From Akkermansiaceae bacterium (GTDB taxonomy: Bacteria > Verrucomicrobiota > Verrucomicrobiia > Verrucomicrobiales > Akkermansiaceae): a stretch of 50,761 bases of DNA. Under the pieces are notes generated by a model that saw only the letters and a list, made by a program, of their open reading frames with translations, was not told the origin of the DNA and made no database searches. A program made the position numbers and the translations under genes. This document shows, piece after piece, positions 43,031 to 50,761 of the stretch (positions are counted from its first letter, which is position 1; each line of letters begins with the position of its first letter). The stretch spans positions 1 through 50,761 of the forward strand of contig SUVL01000020.1 of assembly GCA_015062005.1 (NCBI GenBank), read 5' to 3'.

Positions 43031-46000
43031 TTATTCTTCCTCCTCAGCAGCCATCAGTCCATCATCTTCTATAATGGGATACTCGCTGCGGAATTGGCGG
43101 TAAAGTTCCTGGGCGAGTTTCTGGCGGAGCATGTCGCGCTTGTGGTCATCCTGCATCAGGTCTTCAAAACCCTCCATGCTCTTTTCGTAGCAATCCATCG
43201 CGGCATGCTCAAAAATTCCCTTGAAAATGGTATCCATGAACACCTTCATGTTGGAGCTGCGGGCAGATGCCGCCAGCGAGGTATTTTCCTTCAGCACGGC
43301 CAAGATGGTGCGGGCCGCCACCTTGTTGGCCTCGGTAAAGTTGCCGCCCATGGCTTCGTTGATGCGGTTCAGCAGTTCATCGAGCGGCTCCTTTTTGTCC
43401 GTGGCACCGCCACCTGCGGTAGCCGTGCCCGGTTCCAGGACTCCGTCCGTACCAGCAAGCTGAATGCTGCCGTTTCCGGTTTCCTCCAGCTTGTAATACT
43501 CCATCTCAATTTTACCCTCGATGTCCACCACCGGAGAGGAATCCGCAGGCAGCACCTTGATAAGATAACGGGCAAACACATATTCCTTGTGCAGCTCTAA
43601 ATCATTCAGGCGTGTTATCTGCCCGATGTGGGCATACCACTTGCACAGGGAGCGCAGCTTGCGGCGGAATTCATACTGGCTATCCTTACTCAGTTTTTGC
43701 GTGTAATCAGCGATAACCGGTATGAGCAAATTCGTGATGGCAGCGGCGCATTCGGCTTCCTGCAGCTCGCTGTGGCGCTTGTATTCCTCCGCAACCTTCT
43801 CCACGTCGTCGTCATGGTAGACATCGAACTGGCGCAGGTCACGTTTGGTCTGATAAATCAGGTCGTAGCTCAGGTCGCCCTCCAGCTTCGTTTCCTGATA
43901 GAAGGGCTGGAAGGCCTCCTTGATTTCCTCATGGTCGTTCATGAAGTCGAGCACGTAGGTATCCTCCTTGCCGTAGATAGTGCGGTTCAGGCGCGAGAGG
44001 GTCTGCACGCACTTTACAGAACGCAGCTTCTTATCCACAATCATGGTGTGCAGCAGCTTCTCATCAAAGCCGGTCTGGTACTTCTCTGCCACAATGAGGA
44101 TGTTGAAGTTATTGTGGAATTCCTCCTTAGTCTGGGCTTCGGAGATATGCGTGCCGTCTGCACGCACGTTGAGCTTGCCCTCGGTCAGCTCTTCGTCATC
44201 GATTTCCACCTTGCCGGAGAATGCCACCAAGGGCTTCACATCAGCATAACCTTGCTCGGCAGCATAGGCCTTCACCGCGCGGAAATACAGCACCGCGGCC
44301 AGACGGGAGGAGGCTACCACCATCATCTTGCCCTTGCCGCCGATTTTATGGCGCGTGGTTTCGCGGAAGGTCTCCACGATGATTTCCGACTTCTGCCGGA
44401 TATTTTCCGGATGCAGCGTGGCATATTGGCGGATGAGACGTGCGGCCTTGCTGCTGGCCATTTCCTCGTTCTCCTCGGCGGTGCGGATGAGCTTGCAGCA
44501 GGTCTTGTACGTGGTGTAGTTCTGAAGCACGTCAAGGATAAAGCCCTCCTCAATGGCTTGCCGCATGCTGTACACGTGGAAGGGACGCCACTTGCCGTCC
44601 GGCCCCTGTTCACAGAATTGCTGCAGGGTAGTATCCTTCGGTGTGGCGGTAAAAGCGAAGAACGAGAGGTTATCGTGCTTGCCCTGGCTCAGGATTTCCT
44701 GCACCAGCTTGTTCTCGGCATCGTTGGCTTCGGCGTCCAGTTCTTCTTCCTCGGCGTATTGCTCCAGCGCAGCACGGGTGTCCGCCAGCGCGGCCTTCAT
44801 CTTGGCGGCAGCACTGCCTCCCTGCGAAGAGTGCGCTTCGTCGATGATGATGCCGTACCTGCGTCCCTCGTAGTGAATCACCTCGCGATAAATCACCGGA
44901 AACTTCTGCAGCGTGGTGATGATAATGCGGGCCCCGGCGTTGATGGCATCCTTCAGGTCCTGCGAGGTCTTTTCATCATCAATGGCGGCAATCACGCCGC
45001 GGGTGTGGTCATGCCCCGTGATGGTGTTGCGCAGCTGGGCGTCCAGCACGGTGCGGTCGGTCACCACAATCACGCTGCTGAAGATGGGCTGGTTCTCCGC
45101 ATTGAACAGAGAGGAAAGCCGGTGGGCCACCCATGCAATGGAGTTGGACTTGCCACTGCCCGCGCTATGCTGAATCAGGTAGTTGCTGCCGCTGCCGTGC
45201 TGCTTCACGTGTGCCACGAGCTTGCGGACAACGTCCAGCTGGTGGTAACGGGGGAAGATGAGCGTCTTCTTCACCACTTTATCCTCCTTGCCGTTCTTGC
45301 GGCGCACCTTCTCCTCCTTTGTCTCAAGGTTCATGAAGCGGTGCAGAATATCCATCAGGCTGTCGCGTTGGAACACCTCGCGCCAGATATAGGATATGGC
45401 AAAATCGCCGTCTGCGGCGGCGGGGTTACCGGCACCACCGTTCCTGCCCGCGCCCGCGCTTCCCTGGTTGAACGGCAGGAAGTACGTATGCTTGCCCGCC
45501 AGCCTTGTGGCCATGCAGGCCTCGTAGAGATCAACACAGAAATAGCTCAGGATGCGGAAATTGAATCCGAAGCAACGCTCATTCGGGTCGCGGTCATTCT
45601 TCCACTGCCAGCGGGCATTGTCGATGCTCTGCCCCGTCAGCTGGTTCTTCAGTTCCAGCGCAAATACGGGGATACCGTTGAGCACCAGCACCATGTCCAC
45701 GGAGTTCTTGCACTGCTCGCTGTAGTACCACTGGCGGTAGACTTCCACCTTGTTGGCGCTGTACAGCCGCTCGTGCTCATCGTTCAGATTGCTCTCGGGC
45801 CGGAAGTAGCACACGCGGAAACGCGCGCCCACGGCATCAAAGCCGTTGCGCAACACATGCAGCAGGCCATCCTTGGTGCAGCGCTCGTTGAAGGCCTTGA
45901 TGAAGGCCTCCTCCGGGTTGCGTGTCACAAGGCGCGTGTATTTCTTCCACGCCTTGGGCTGGGTCTCCTGCACAAAGCTCAGCAAGGTGTTCCGGTACAG

Positions 46001-46099
46001 AGCCGTGGCACTGTCGTACGTATCTGTACCCTTGGTCAGCCCGCCCGCGGGTGATGTAAGCGCGGCCTCAATATGGGCTTCAAATTGCTTCTCCTTCAT
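43031..46099 (-). CDS. hsdR: Type I restriction enzyme, R subunit
   Basis: The motor-nuclease subunit of the restriction complex, 1022 residues. The N-terminal nuclease has the D-x(n)-E-x-K site (D135, E149, K151 in VFALELKN). The helicase has the Walker A HSAGSGKSNS (311-320) and DEAH box (YGIIIDEAHSSQGGS), plus motifs such as LSFFAFTATPKDTTL and QTLSRLNRTI. A low-complexity Gly/Ala insert (about 211-232) lies between nuclease and helicase. Its ATG overlaps the hsdS stop codon by four bases (ATGA), indicating translational coupling. DUF2971 follows. Confidence 0.96.
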   Translation of the reverse strand: MKEKQFEAHIEAALTSPAGGLTKGTDTYDSATALYRNTLLSFVQETQPKAWKKYTRLVTRNPEEAFIKAFNERCTKDGLLHVLRNGFDAVGARFRVCYFRPESNLNDEHERLYSANKVEVYRQWYYSEQCKNSVDMVLVLNGIPVFALELKNQLTGQSIDNARWQWKNDRDPNERCFGFNFRILSYFCVDLYEACMATRLAGKHTYFLPFNQGSAGAGRNGGAGNPAAADGDFAISYIWREVFQRDSLMDILHRFMNLETKEEKVRRKNGKEDKVVKKTLIFPRYHQLDVVRKLVAHVKQHGSGSNYLIQHSAGSGKSNSIAWVAHRLSSLFNAENQPIFSSVIVVTDRTVLDAQLRNTITGHDHTRGVIAAIDDEKTSQDLKDAINAGARIIITTLQKFPVIYREVIHYEGRRYGIIIDEAHSSQGGSAAAKMKAALADTRAALEQYAEEEELDAEANDAENKLVQEILSQGKHDNLSFFAFTATPKDTTLQQFCEQGPDGKWRPFHVYSMRQAIEEGFILDVLQNYTTYKTCCKLIRTAEENEEMASSKAARLIRQYATLHPENIRQKSEIIVETFRETTRHKIGGKGKMMVVASSRLAAVLYFRAVKAYAAEQGYADVKPLVAFSGKVEIDDEELTEGKLNVRADGTHISEAQTKEEFHNNFNILIVAEKYQTGFDEKLLHTMIVDKKLRSVKCVQTLSRLNRTIYGKEDTYVLDFMNDHEEIKEAFQPFYQETKLEGDLSYDLIYQTKRDLRQFDVYHDDDVEKVAEEYKRHSELQEAECAAAITNLLIPVIADYTQKLSKDSQYEFRRKLRSLCKWYAHIGQITRLNDLELHKEYVFARYLIKVLPADSSPVVDIEGKIEMEYYKLEETGNGSIQLAGTDGVLEPGTATAGGGATDKKEPLDELLNRINEAMGGNFTEANKVAARTILAVLKENTSLAASARSSNMKVFMDTIFKGIFEHAAMDCYEKSMEGFEDLMQDDHKRDMLRQKLAQELYRQFRSEYPIIEDDGLMAAEEEE

Positions 46100-47436
46100 G
46101 CTGTGACCTCCTTTTTACCGGTGACGTATTCGTAAATAAGCGATTTCTTGTAGCTCCCGAGTTCCTCAATAAGCTGCTCCTTCTTCTCGATAATGCGGTT
46201 GATCTCAACGCACTTGGTGTCAAGATAGGCAGCTATTTCTTGCTGCTCAGATATATCCATTCGCGGGATGAGCGTATTCTTTATGGCATCGGCGCTCATA
46301 CCTTCACGGTTGCCTCCGGTCTGGTATAACTGAATAGATGTTTTTCCCGCAAACGAAATCCAAAAGTAATGCATATAATCAGCAGTAAAAATGCTATTCA
46401 CGGTGCGAATGATGCATACGTGCTGATTCACATTAGCAGAGGGCATATCAGCAGGATAAACACAACACCTACCTATGGAAGCTCCTGTTATATTTAGCAG
46501 GACATCGCCTGCAAATACCCGTGTGCCACTCATTTCTTCATCTGTTGATTCAGAAATATATGTTGCATTGTCCAGTTGAAGCCCCGTATCATAAATATTC
46601 TGGCTGCGGAGAAAGAGAACACCTTCATTAAGGTACACCTCCGCCCCCCCTGACGGCGTTTTGCCGCTGCCAACTTTTGAAACACCGCGTTTTATACTAC
46701 AAATCATCCACTCCTCCGGAATATCGCCTATCCATTCCACGCCGCTGGGCTTCATGGGGCGCGAACCGCGCACACCTTTGGTGACGGCCTCGGAGATGAT
46801 TGCCTGCTTGAGCTTCTTGTACTCCTCAATCGTCGCACGGGTTTGCTCTACTACCTTATCAATCTCAGCGCATTTGAGGTCAAGGTAAGTAAATATAGCT
46901 GTTTGCTCCGCTGTAGGAGGAACAGTACAATAAGCATCAGATAGTATCTTGCGCGAGATGGAAAATACCTTAACTCCCGAGGCCTTACAGCGGATTTGGT
47001 TTCTCCATTCATTCGATTGAAACAAATATGCAAAATATTTGTTGTCTCTAGCTTCCTTATCAAACAAGATGATTGTGTGATAGCCAGCGAAAAGAACGAG
47101 GTCAGAATCTACGTACACGCAATTACCGCACCCCTCTACATCCTCCGACGTGTCAGCCACTATAAAATCACCTCTATGAACCAGAGACTGTGGATTTGTT
47201 GCAAGGTAACTTTCGTCAACAAAGCGAAATAGCTCATTGCTGAGAGCAGTTCCGTTGTTGCTTTTTGAATGAACTTGACCGTAGCTCACTACAGGTACGC
47301 CTGCAGGAACTAGATTCTCTTTGGTGATAGGTAGACCCTTCCCAAAAAAGAACCGAGTCTTGAGCCGTGCAACCTCCCACTCCTCCGGGATTTCCCCCAT
47401 CCACTCCACACCGCTGTCTTTCATTTGTCTGGCCAT
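46096..47436 (-). CDS. hsdS: Type I restriction enzyme, specificity subunit
   Basis: A 446-residue protein with two target recognition domains, each beginning with the HsdS-type segment KDSGVEWMGEIPEEW (about 6-20) and KPSGVEWIGDIPEEW (about 230-244). Each ends in a conserved helical spacer (QTAIFTYLDLKCAEIDKVVE and QQEIAAYLDTKCVEINRIIE). It determines the DNA sequence that HsdM methylates and HsdR cuts. The ATG at 47436 lies 5 bp past the DUF1016 gene; an upstream extension would overlap it. The two halves have unrelated recognition domains. Confidence 0.93.
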   Translation of the reverse strand: MARQMKDSGVEWMGEIPEEWEVARLKTRFFFGKGLPITKENLVPAGVPVVSYGQVHSKSNNGTALSNELFRFVDESYLATNPQSLVHRGDFIVADTSEDVEGCGNCVYVDSDLVLFAGYHTIILFDKEARDNKYFAYLFQSNEWRNQIRCKASGVKVFSISRKILSDAYCTVPPTAEQTAIFTYLDLKCAEIDKVVEQTRATIEEYKKLKQAIISEAVTKGVRGSRPMKPSGVEWIGDIPEEWMICSIKRGVSKVGSGKTPSGGAEVYLNEGVLFLRSQNIYDTGLQLDNATYISESTDEEMSGTRVFAGDVLLNITGASIGRCCVYPADMPSANVNQHVCIIRTVNSIFTADYMHYFWISFAGKTSIQLYQTGGNREGMSADAIKNTLIPRMDISEQQEIAAYLDTKCVEINRIIEKKEQLIEELGSYKKSLIYEYVTGKKEVTA

Positions 47437-47441
47437 GGGAA

Positions 47442-48557
47442 TCAGGAGCGTTTTTCTTGTTCTTCGAATTCTGCAATCCACTCGCGGACTTTAGCCTGGA
47501 GGAGTGCTTTATCCGGCAGATAGAGCTCGTAGGAAGAGGCGTAGATATTGGCCTCTGCGGGGAGAGTCAGCTCCACGAGGGCATCATTCTTCTCCTTGCA
47601 GAGAAGAATGCCGATGGTGGGTTTCTCGAAGGGCTGGCGGACGTGGCGGTCAAAGTAATTGACGTACATCTGCATCTGCCCGAGATCCTGGTGAGTGAGT
47701 TTGTCTGTTTTGAGGTCAATCAGACAATAGCATTGCAGCAGGCGGTTATAGAACACGAGGTCTACATAGAAATGCTGCTCGTCAAAAGTGAAGCGCTTCT
47801 GGCGAGCTTCGAAAAGGAATCCCTTGCCCATCTCCAGCAGGAAATCGCGCATGCGGGTGATGATGGCATTCTCCAGCCTGGATTCCGTGTAGGATTCCTC
47901 CGGTTTGAGGCCCAGGAACTCCAGCGTGATGGGGTCTTTGATGACATCGGTGGGTTTGGCAATGGCTTGCCCCTCGCTGGCGAGGCGCATGACCGCCTCC
48001 TTGTTGCGGCTGAGTGCCAGGCGCTCGTACAGGCAGGAGTTCACCTGCCGCTGCAGTTGGCGCACGCTCCAATTCTGGGCTGCACACTCAATTTCGTAGA
48101 AGCTGCGGGCGGCGGCATCCTTGATACGGATGAGGACAAGGTAGTGAGACCAAGAGAGGATAAAAGTCTTAGTTTCTATTGGTTGTAAATTGGCTAAACA
48201 CTGTTTGCCTTTTTGTTTGGAATTCTCTATACACTGTCTAGAGAATTCAATTTTTGCTTTTTTTGACGCAAAGGTAGAAGCATAGACAAGATAAAACTGC
48301 CTGATATTATTGAGGTGAGGATAACTCCACCCCTCTCCAAAGCGAGTGGTGAGTTTAACCGATAACGCCTTCAGCAAGGCCTTGCCGTATTCGGCGCGGG
48401 TGTCACCCTTCTGCTCGTGCTCCACGATGTGGCGGCCAATTTCAAAGTAGGCGTACACCATGGCAGTATTGACGGCAGTGCGTACGCGTTGACGCGCTTG
48501 CTCGATAATGTGGGCCACGTTATCGAAAAGCTCCGTTTGTGTAGAAAGCTCATTCAT
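47442..48557 (-). CDS. DUF1016 PD-(D/E)XK-like nuclease (YhcG family)
   Basis: A 371-residue protein with the N-terminal DUF1016 helical domain (VYAYFEIGRHIVEHEQKG, FGEGWSYPHLNNIRQFYLVY) and a C-terminal nuclease-like domain. In the latter, FYVDLVFYNRLLQCYCLIDL followed by KT gives the D-x(n)-D-L-K core (D266, D281, K283). YhcG-family proteins are widespread in gut bacteria and are often inserted inside restriction-modification operons; their substrate is unsettled. Here the gene sits between hsdM (7 bp) and hsdS (5 bp), so it is certainly part of the operon. Confidence 0.88.
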   Translation of the reverse strand: MNELSTQTELFDNVAHIIEQARQRVRTAVNTAMVYAYFEIGRHIVEHEQKGDTRAEYGKALLKALSVKLTTRFGEGWSYPHLNNIRQFYLVYASTFASKKAKIEFSRQCIENSKQKGKQCLANLQPIETKTFILSWSHYLVLIRIKDAAARSFYEIECAAQNWSVRQLQRQVNSCLYERLALSRNKEAVMRLASEGQAIAKPTDVIKDPITLEFLGLKPEESYTESRLENAIITRMRDFLLEMGKGFLFEARQKRFTFDEQHFYVDLVFYNRLLQCYCLIDLKTDKLTHQDLGQMQMYVNYFDRHVRQPFEKPTIGILLCKEKNDALVELTLPAEANIYASSYELYLPDKALLQAKVREWIAEFEEQEKRS

Positions 48558-48564
48558 AGGAGGG

Positions 48565-50319
48565 TCAGGAGAAAAGATTTTTCAGGGACTCAGCGATATC
48601 AGCTTCCAGAGAGGAGATACGGGCAGCGATAGAATCGGCAGCTTCGGGAACCTGATACTTGTAGAAGTAGCGGGTCATGGGAATTTCGTAGCCCACCTTG
48701 GTGGCCTTGTCGTCCACCCATGCATCGGGCACATAGGGCAGCACCTCGCGCTCCATGTAGGTGGCGATGTCCTGCGTCATGGGCACATTCTCCGTATCTC
48801 GCAGGGACTTATCTGCCACGGGCTTGCCTTTCTTTTTGACGATGTTGCCCGCCTCGTCACGTTTGGGGCGCTCCACGGTAATCTTGTAGTAGCCGAACTC
48901 CTGCGTGTCGAATACCTTGCTCTCGCAGTAGATGCCCTCGGGGTCGCCAAAGACGGCATCGTGCTCAAAGGCTTCATAGGCCTGCATGATGAGCTGGCGG
49001 CAGTTGCCCGTGATGTCATTGCGTTTATCACCGATGGACTTACGACGCGGCTCGAAGCAGTGGGAGGCATCGATAAGCTGCACCTTGCCACGGCGCTGCT
49101 CAGGCTTATTGCGGGCAAGCAACCACACATAGGTGGCAATGCCGGTGTTCATGAAGGAGTTATTGGGCAGCTGCACGATGGCATCCAGCCAGTCGTGCTC
49201 CAGAATATAGCGGCGGATTTCAGAGGGGCCGCTACCGGCATCGCCATTGAACAGGGGCGAGCCATTCTGAATGATGGCCATGCGGCCTTCATCGTCCAGC
49301 TTGGAAAGGCCATTGAGCAGGAAAAGCTGCTGGCCGTCAGAAATCTTGGGCAGCCCCGGGGCGAAACGCCCCGCCTCTCCACGGGCGTGTTCCTCCTCCA
49401 CCACCTTTTTCTCACGCTTCCAATCGATGCCGAAAGGCGGGTTGGAAATAATGTAGCGGAACTTGTAGCCGCCGAACTGGTCATCGGACAGCGTATTGCC
49501 GTAGCGCATGTTATCGGGGTCGCCGCCACGGATGAGCATATCGGACTTGGCGATGGCGTAGGTTTCGCCATTGAGTTCCTGACCGCAGCAGGTCACGGGC
49601 GTGTCAGGGTTGAGCGAGTGGATACGCTCCTCCATGCAGGAAAGCATCTGCGAGGTACCCATGGTCATATCGTACACCGTCACGTTGGCATCTCCGGGCG
49701 CGGAGCCGCTGAGCAGCAAGTCGGTCATCAGGTAGATGATATCGCGGCTGGTGAAGTGTGCACCGGCCTCCTCGGCGTAGGATTCGGAGAACTTACGCAC
49801 CAACTCCTCGAAGATGTAGCCGCAGTCCACCGCGCTGATTTTATCCGGCCCCAGATAGCCCTTGGGCGAGGCAAACTCCTGCACCACAAGGAACAGGGCG
49901 TTGTGCTCCACCAGCGTGTTGAGCTGGTCCTCGAAGCGGAACTTGGTGAGGATGTCCTGCACGTTGCGGGAGAAGCCCGCCAGATAATTGCGGAAATTGG
50001 CCTCGATATAGTTCGGGTCGGCCACCAGGGTATCAAAGGTGAACTTGCTGGTGTTATAGAACTTGTACCCGGATGCACGCATGAGCATCATATCCAGCGC
50101 ACCGGGGGCAAGATTGGCGTGCTTTTCATGCGCCGCCAGCACCTCCGCATGCGTAGCCACAAGGCAGTCGTGGAAGCGCTTAATCACGGTCATGGGCAGA
50201 ATAACCTTGCCGTATTCATGCGGTTTGAAGATGCCGAATATAGCGTTGGCCACGTTCCAGATGACGGTGGCCTTTTCCTGAATATTGGTGCCTACTTGGT
50301 AAATCTTATCGTCTTCCAT
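48565..50319 (-). CDS. hsdM: Type I restriction enzyme, M subunit
   Basis: An adenine-N6 methyltransferase subunit of 584 residues. The catalytic motif IV is ISNPPFGIDW (291-300). The N-terminal domain, VIWNVANAIFGIFKPHEYGK and the later FTSRDIIYLMTDLLL, is typical of HsdM. The S-adenosylmethionine motif I, however, reads VYDMTMGTSQML (215-226), against the common DPxxGxGG form. First gene of the operon; a TATAAT box lies at 50343-50348, about 24 nt upstream, with only a weak -35. Confidence 0.94.
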   Translation of the reverse strand: MEDDKIYQVGTNIQEKATVIWNVANAIFGIFKPHEYGKVILPMTVIKRFHDCLVATHAEVLAAHEKHANLAPGALDMMLMRASGYKFYNTSKFTFDTLVADPNYIEANFRNYLAGFSRNVQDILTKFRFEDQLNTLVEHNALFLVVQEFASPKGYLGPDKISAVDCGYIFEELVRKFSESYAEEAGAHFTSRDIIYLMTDLLLSGSAPGDANVTVYDMTMGTSQMLSCMEERIHSLNPDTPVTCCGQELNGETYAIAKSDMLIRGGDPDNMRYGNTLSDDQFGGYKFRYIISNPPFGIDWKREKKVVEEEHARGEAGRFAPGLPKISDGQQLFLLNGLSKLDDEGRMAIIQNGSPLFNGDAGSGPSEIRRYILEHDWLDAIVQLPNNSFMNTGIATYVWLLARNKPEQRRGKVQLIDASHCFEPRRKSIGDKRNDITGNCRQLIMQAYEAFEHDAVFGDPEGIYCESKVFDTQEFGYYKITVERPKRDEAGNIVKKKGKPVADKSLRDTENVPMTQDIATYMEREVLPYVPDAWVDDKATKVGYEIPMTRYFYKYQVPEAADSIAARISSLEADIAESLKNLFS

Positions 50320-50342
50320 GTTGATTAATACAGTCGCAATGG

Positions 50343-50371
50343 ATTATAACTAGATAATGTACTCTAACGAA
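50343..50371 (-). promoter_or_regulatory. Promoter of the restriction-modification operon
   Basis: Perfect TATAAT on the minus strand (50348-50343), with TTCGTT about 17 bp upstream as a weak -35. Leader to the hsdM ATG about 20 nt. Confidence 0.45.
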
Positions 50372-50406
50372 CAAAAAACAAAAGAACTTAAACTACCGTA
50401 ATACCC

Positions 50407-50761
50407 TTATTCACCATGATTTTCTCCAGGCAAGATAAAGTTATACTTCCATATCCGTCCAACGCCTTCGGAATAATCTGTATAAACTTTATCACACATA
50501 GGATATATGATGCTAATGTTTTTCTCATATCCTTTTTCCCACAAGAAAAACAAAGCCATGCCTAAAGCATGTGGTTTACTTGATAAAGGCGCCAAATACA
50601 GATTTGAATATTCTTTATTCCTAACATAATCCTTAATTAGGCGCCATTATATTACTTGCGCAGTAACAAAAGGGTCATAAGCAGGGGCATACATATTCAT
50701 GTCCATATCCTTAAAACAATCAGATCCCAGCCAATCTTCTGCCTCATGCACGCGCAGCACA
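50407..50761 (-). pseudogene. Protein gene with an in-frame stop, cut by the window edge
   Basis: Reading leftward from the edge, 37 codons (ending AYDPFVTAQVI) meet a TAA at 50649-50647. The same frame continues without interruption for 79 codons (WRLIKDYVRNKEYSNLYLAP, later EKNISIIYPMCDKVY, IWKYNFILPGENHGE) to a stop at 50407. Two adjoining open segments in one frame suggest a single gene with a nonsense mutation. Alternatively the first part is the natural end of an upstream gene and the rest is a second gene with a TTG start at 50595. Neither part is recognised. Confidence 0.45.

Overview
The window reads as a chromosomal segment of a gut-type Verrucomicrobiota, most likely an Akkermansia relative. 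This is inferred from gene content, not from a marker gene. The content includes mucin and hexosamine enzymes (GH95 fucosidase, GH3 NagZ, a GH36-like glycosidase, a decayed GH20 hexosaminidase, an N-acetylhexosamine 1-kinase-like protein beside a sugar nucleotidyltransferase), a GadC-type antiporter, type III glutamine synthetase and GC-rich housekeeping genes. Most first genes of transcription units lack a Shine-Dalgarno sequence, and many have a -10 box only 5-9 nt before the start codon, which suggests frequent leaderless transcription.

Layout. 0-7.5 kb, minus strand: malic enzyme, sugar kinase plus nucleotidyltransferase, glutamate/GABA antiporter, and pyrE-nagZ. 7.6-9.6 kb, plus: MarR regulator, a YbjN-like protein and fabI, converging on tRNA-Lys and tRNA-Glu. 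9.8-12.9 kb, plus: Sel1-repeat protein, queG, membrane zinc peptidase and an HU-like protein. 13.6-16.8 kb: FHA protein and GH95. 17-25.8 kb, mostly minus: group II intron remnant, rpsA, MauE-like protein, GH20 pseudogene, glnN, an AAA ATPase cassette flanked by direct repeats, and lipA. 25.8-31.6 kb: small DNA-binding protein, MBL hydrolase, membrane proteins and pgk. 31.8-38 kb: GH36-like glycosidase, a large array of hairpin repeats engulfing a small lipoprotein gene and a RhuM gene, then uvrC. 38.2 kb to the end is an accessory island: second AAA ATPase, second RhuM, and a five-gene type I restriction-modification operon (hsdM, DUF1016 nuclease, hsdS, hsdR, DUF2971), ending in a broken gene at the window edge.

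The most unusual content is intergenic. Three elements of 376-523 bp (12988-13510, 22816-23191, 35956-36433) are nested inverted repeats with related outer arms and different inner arms. A separate array (33812-34790, continuing at 35757-35945) is built from different short hairpins joined by a constant ATATCGTC separator. The element at 12988-13510 uses the same plan with an ATTTCAT separator. I do not recognise these as a named family. The array abuts or overruns the ends of three genes, so it appears to spread. In the island a further repeat pair (an AT-rich motif and a GCGGAC...GTCCGC hairpin) recurs between genes.
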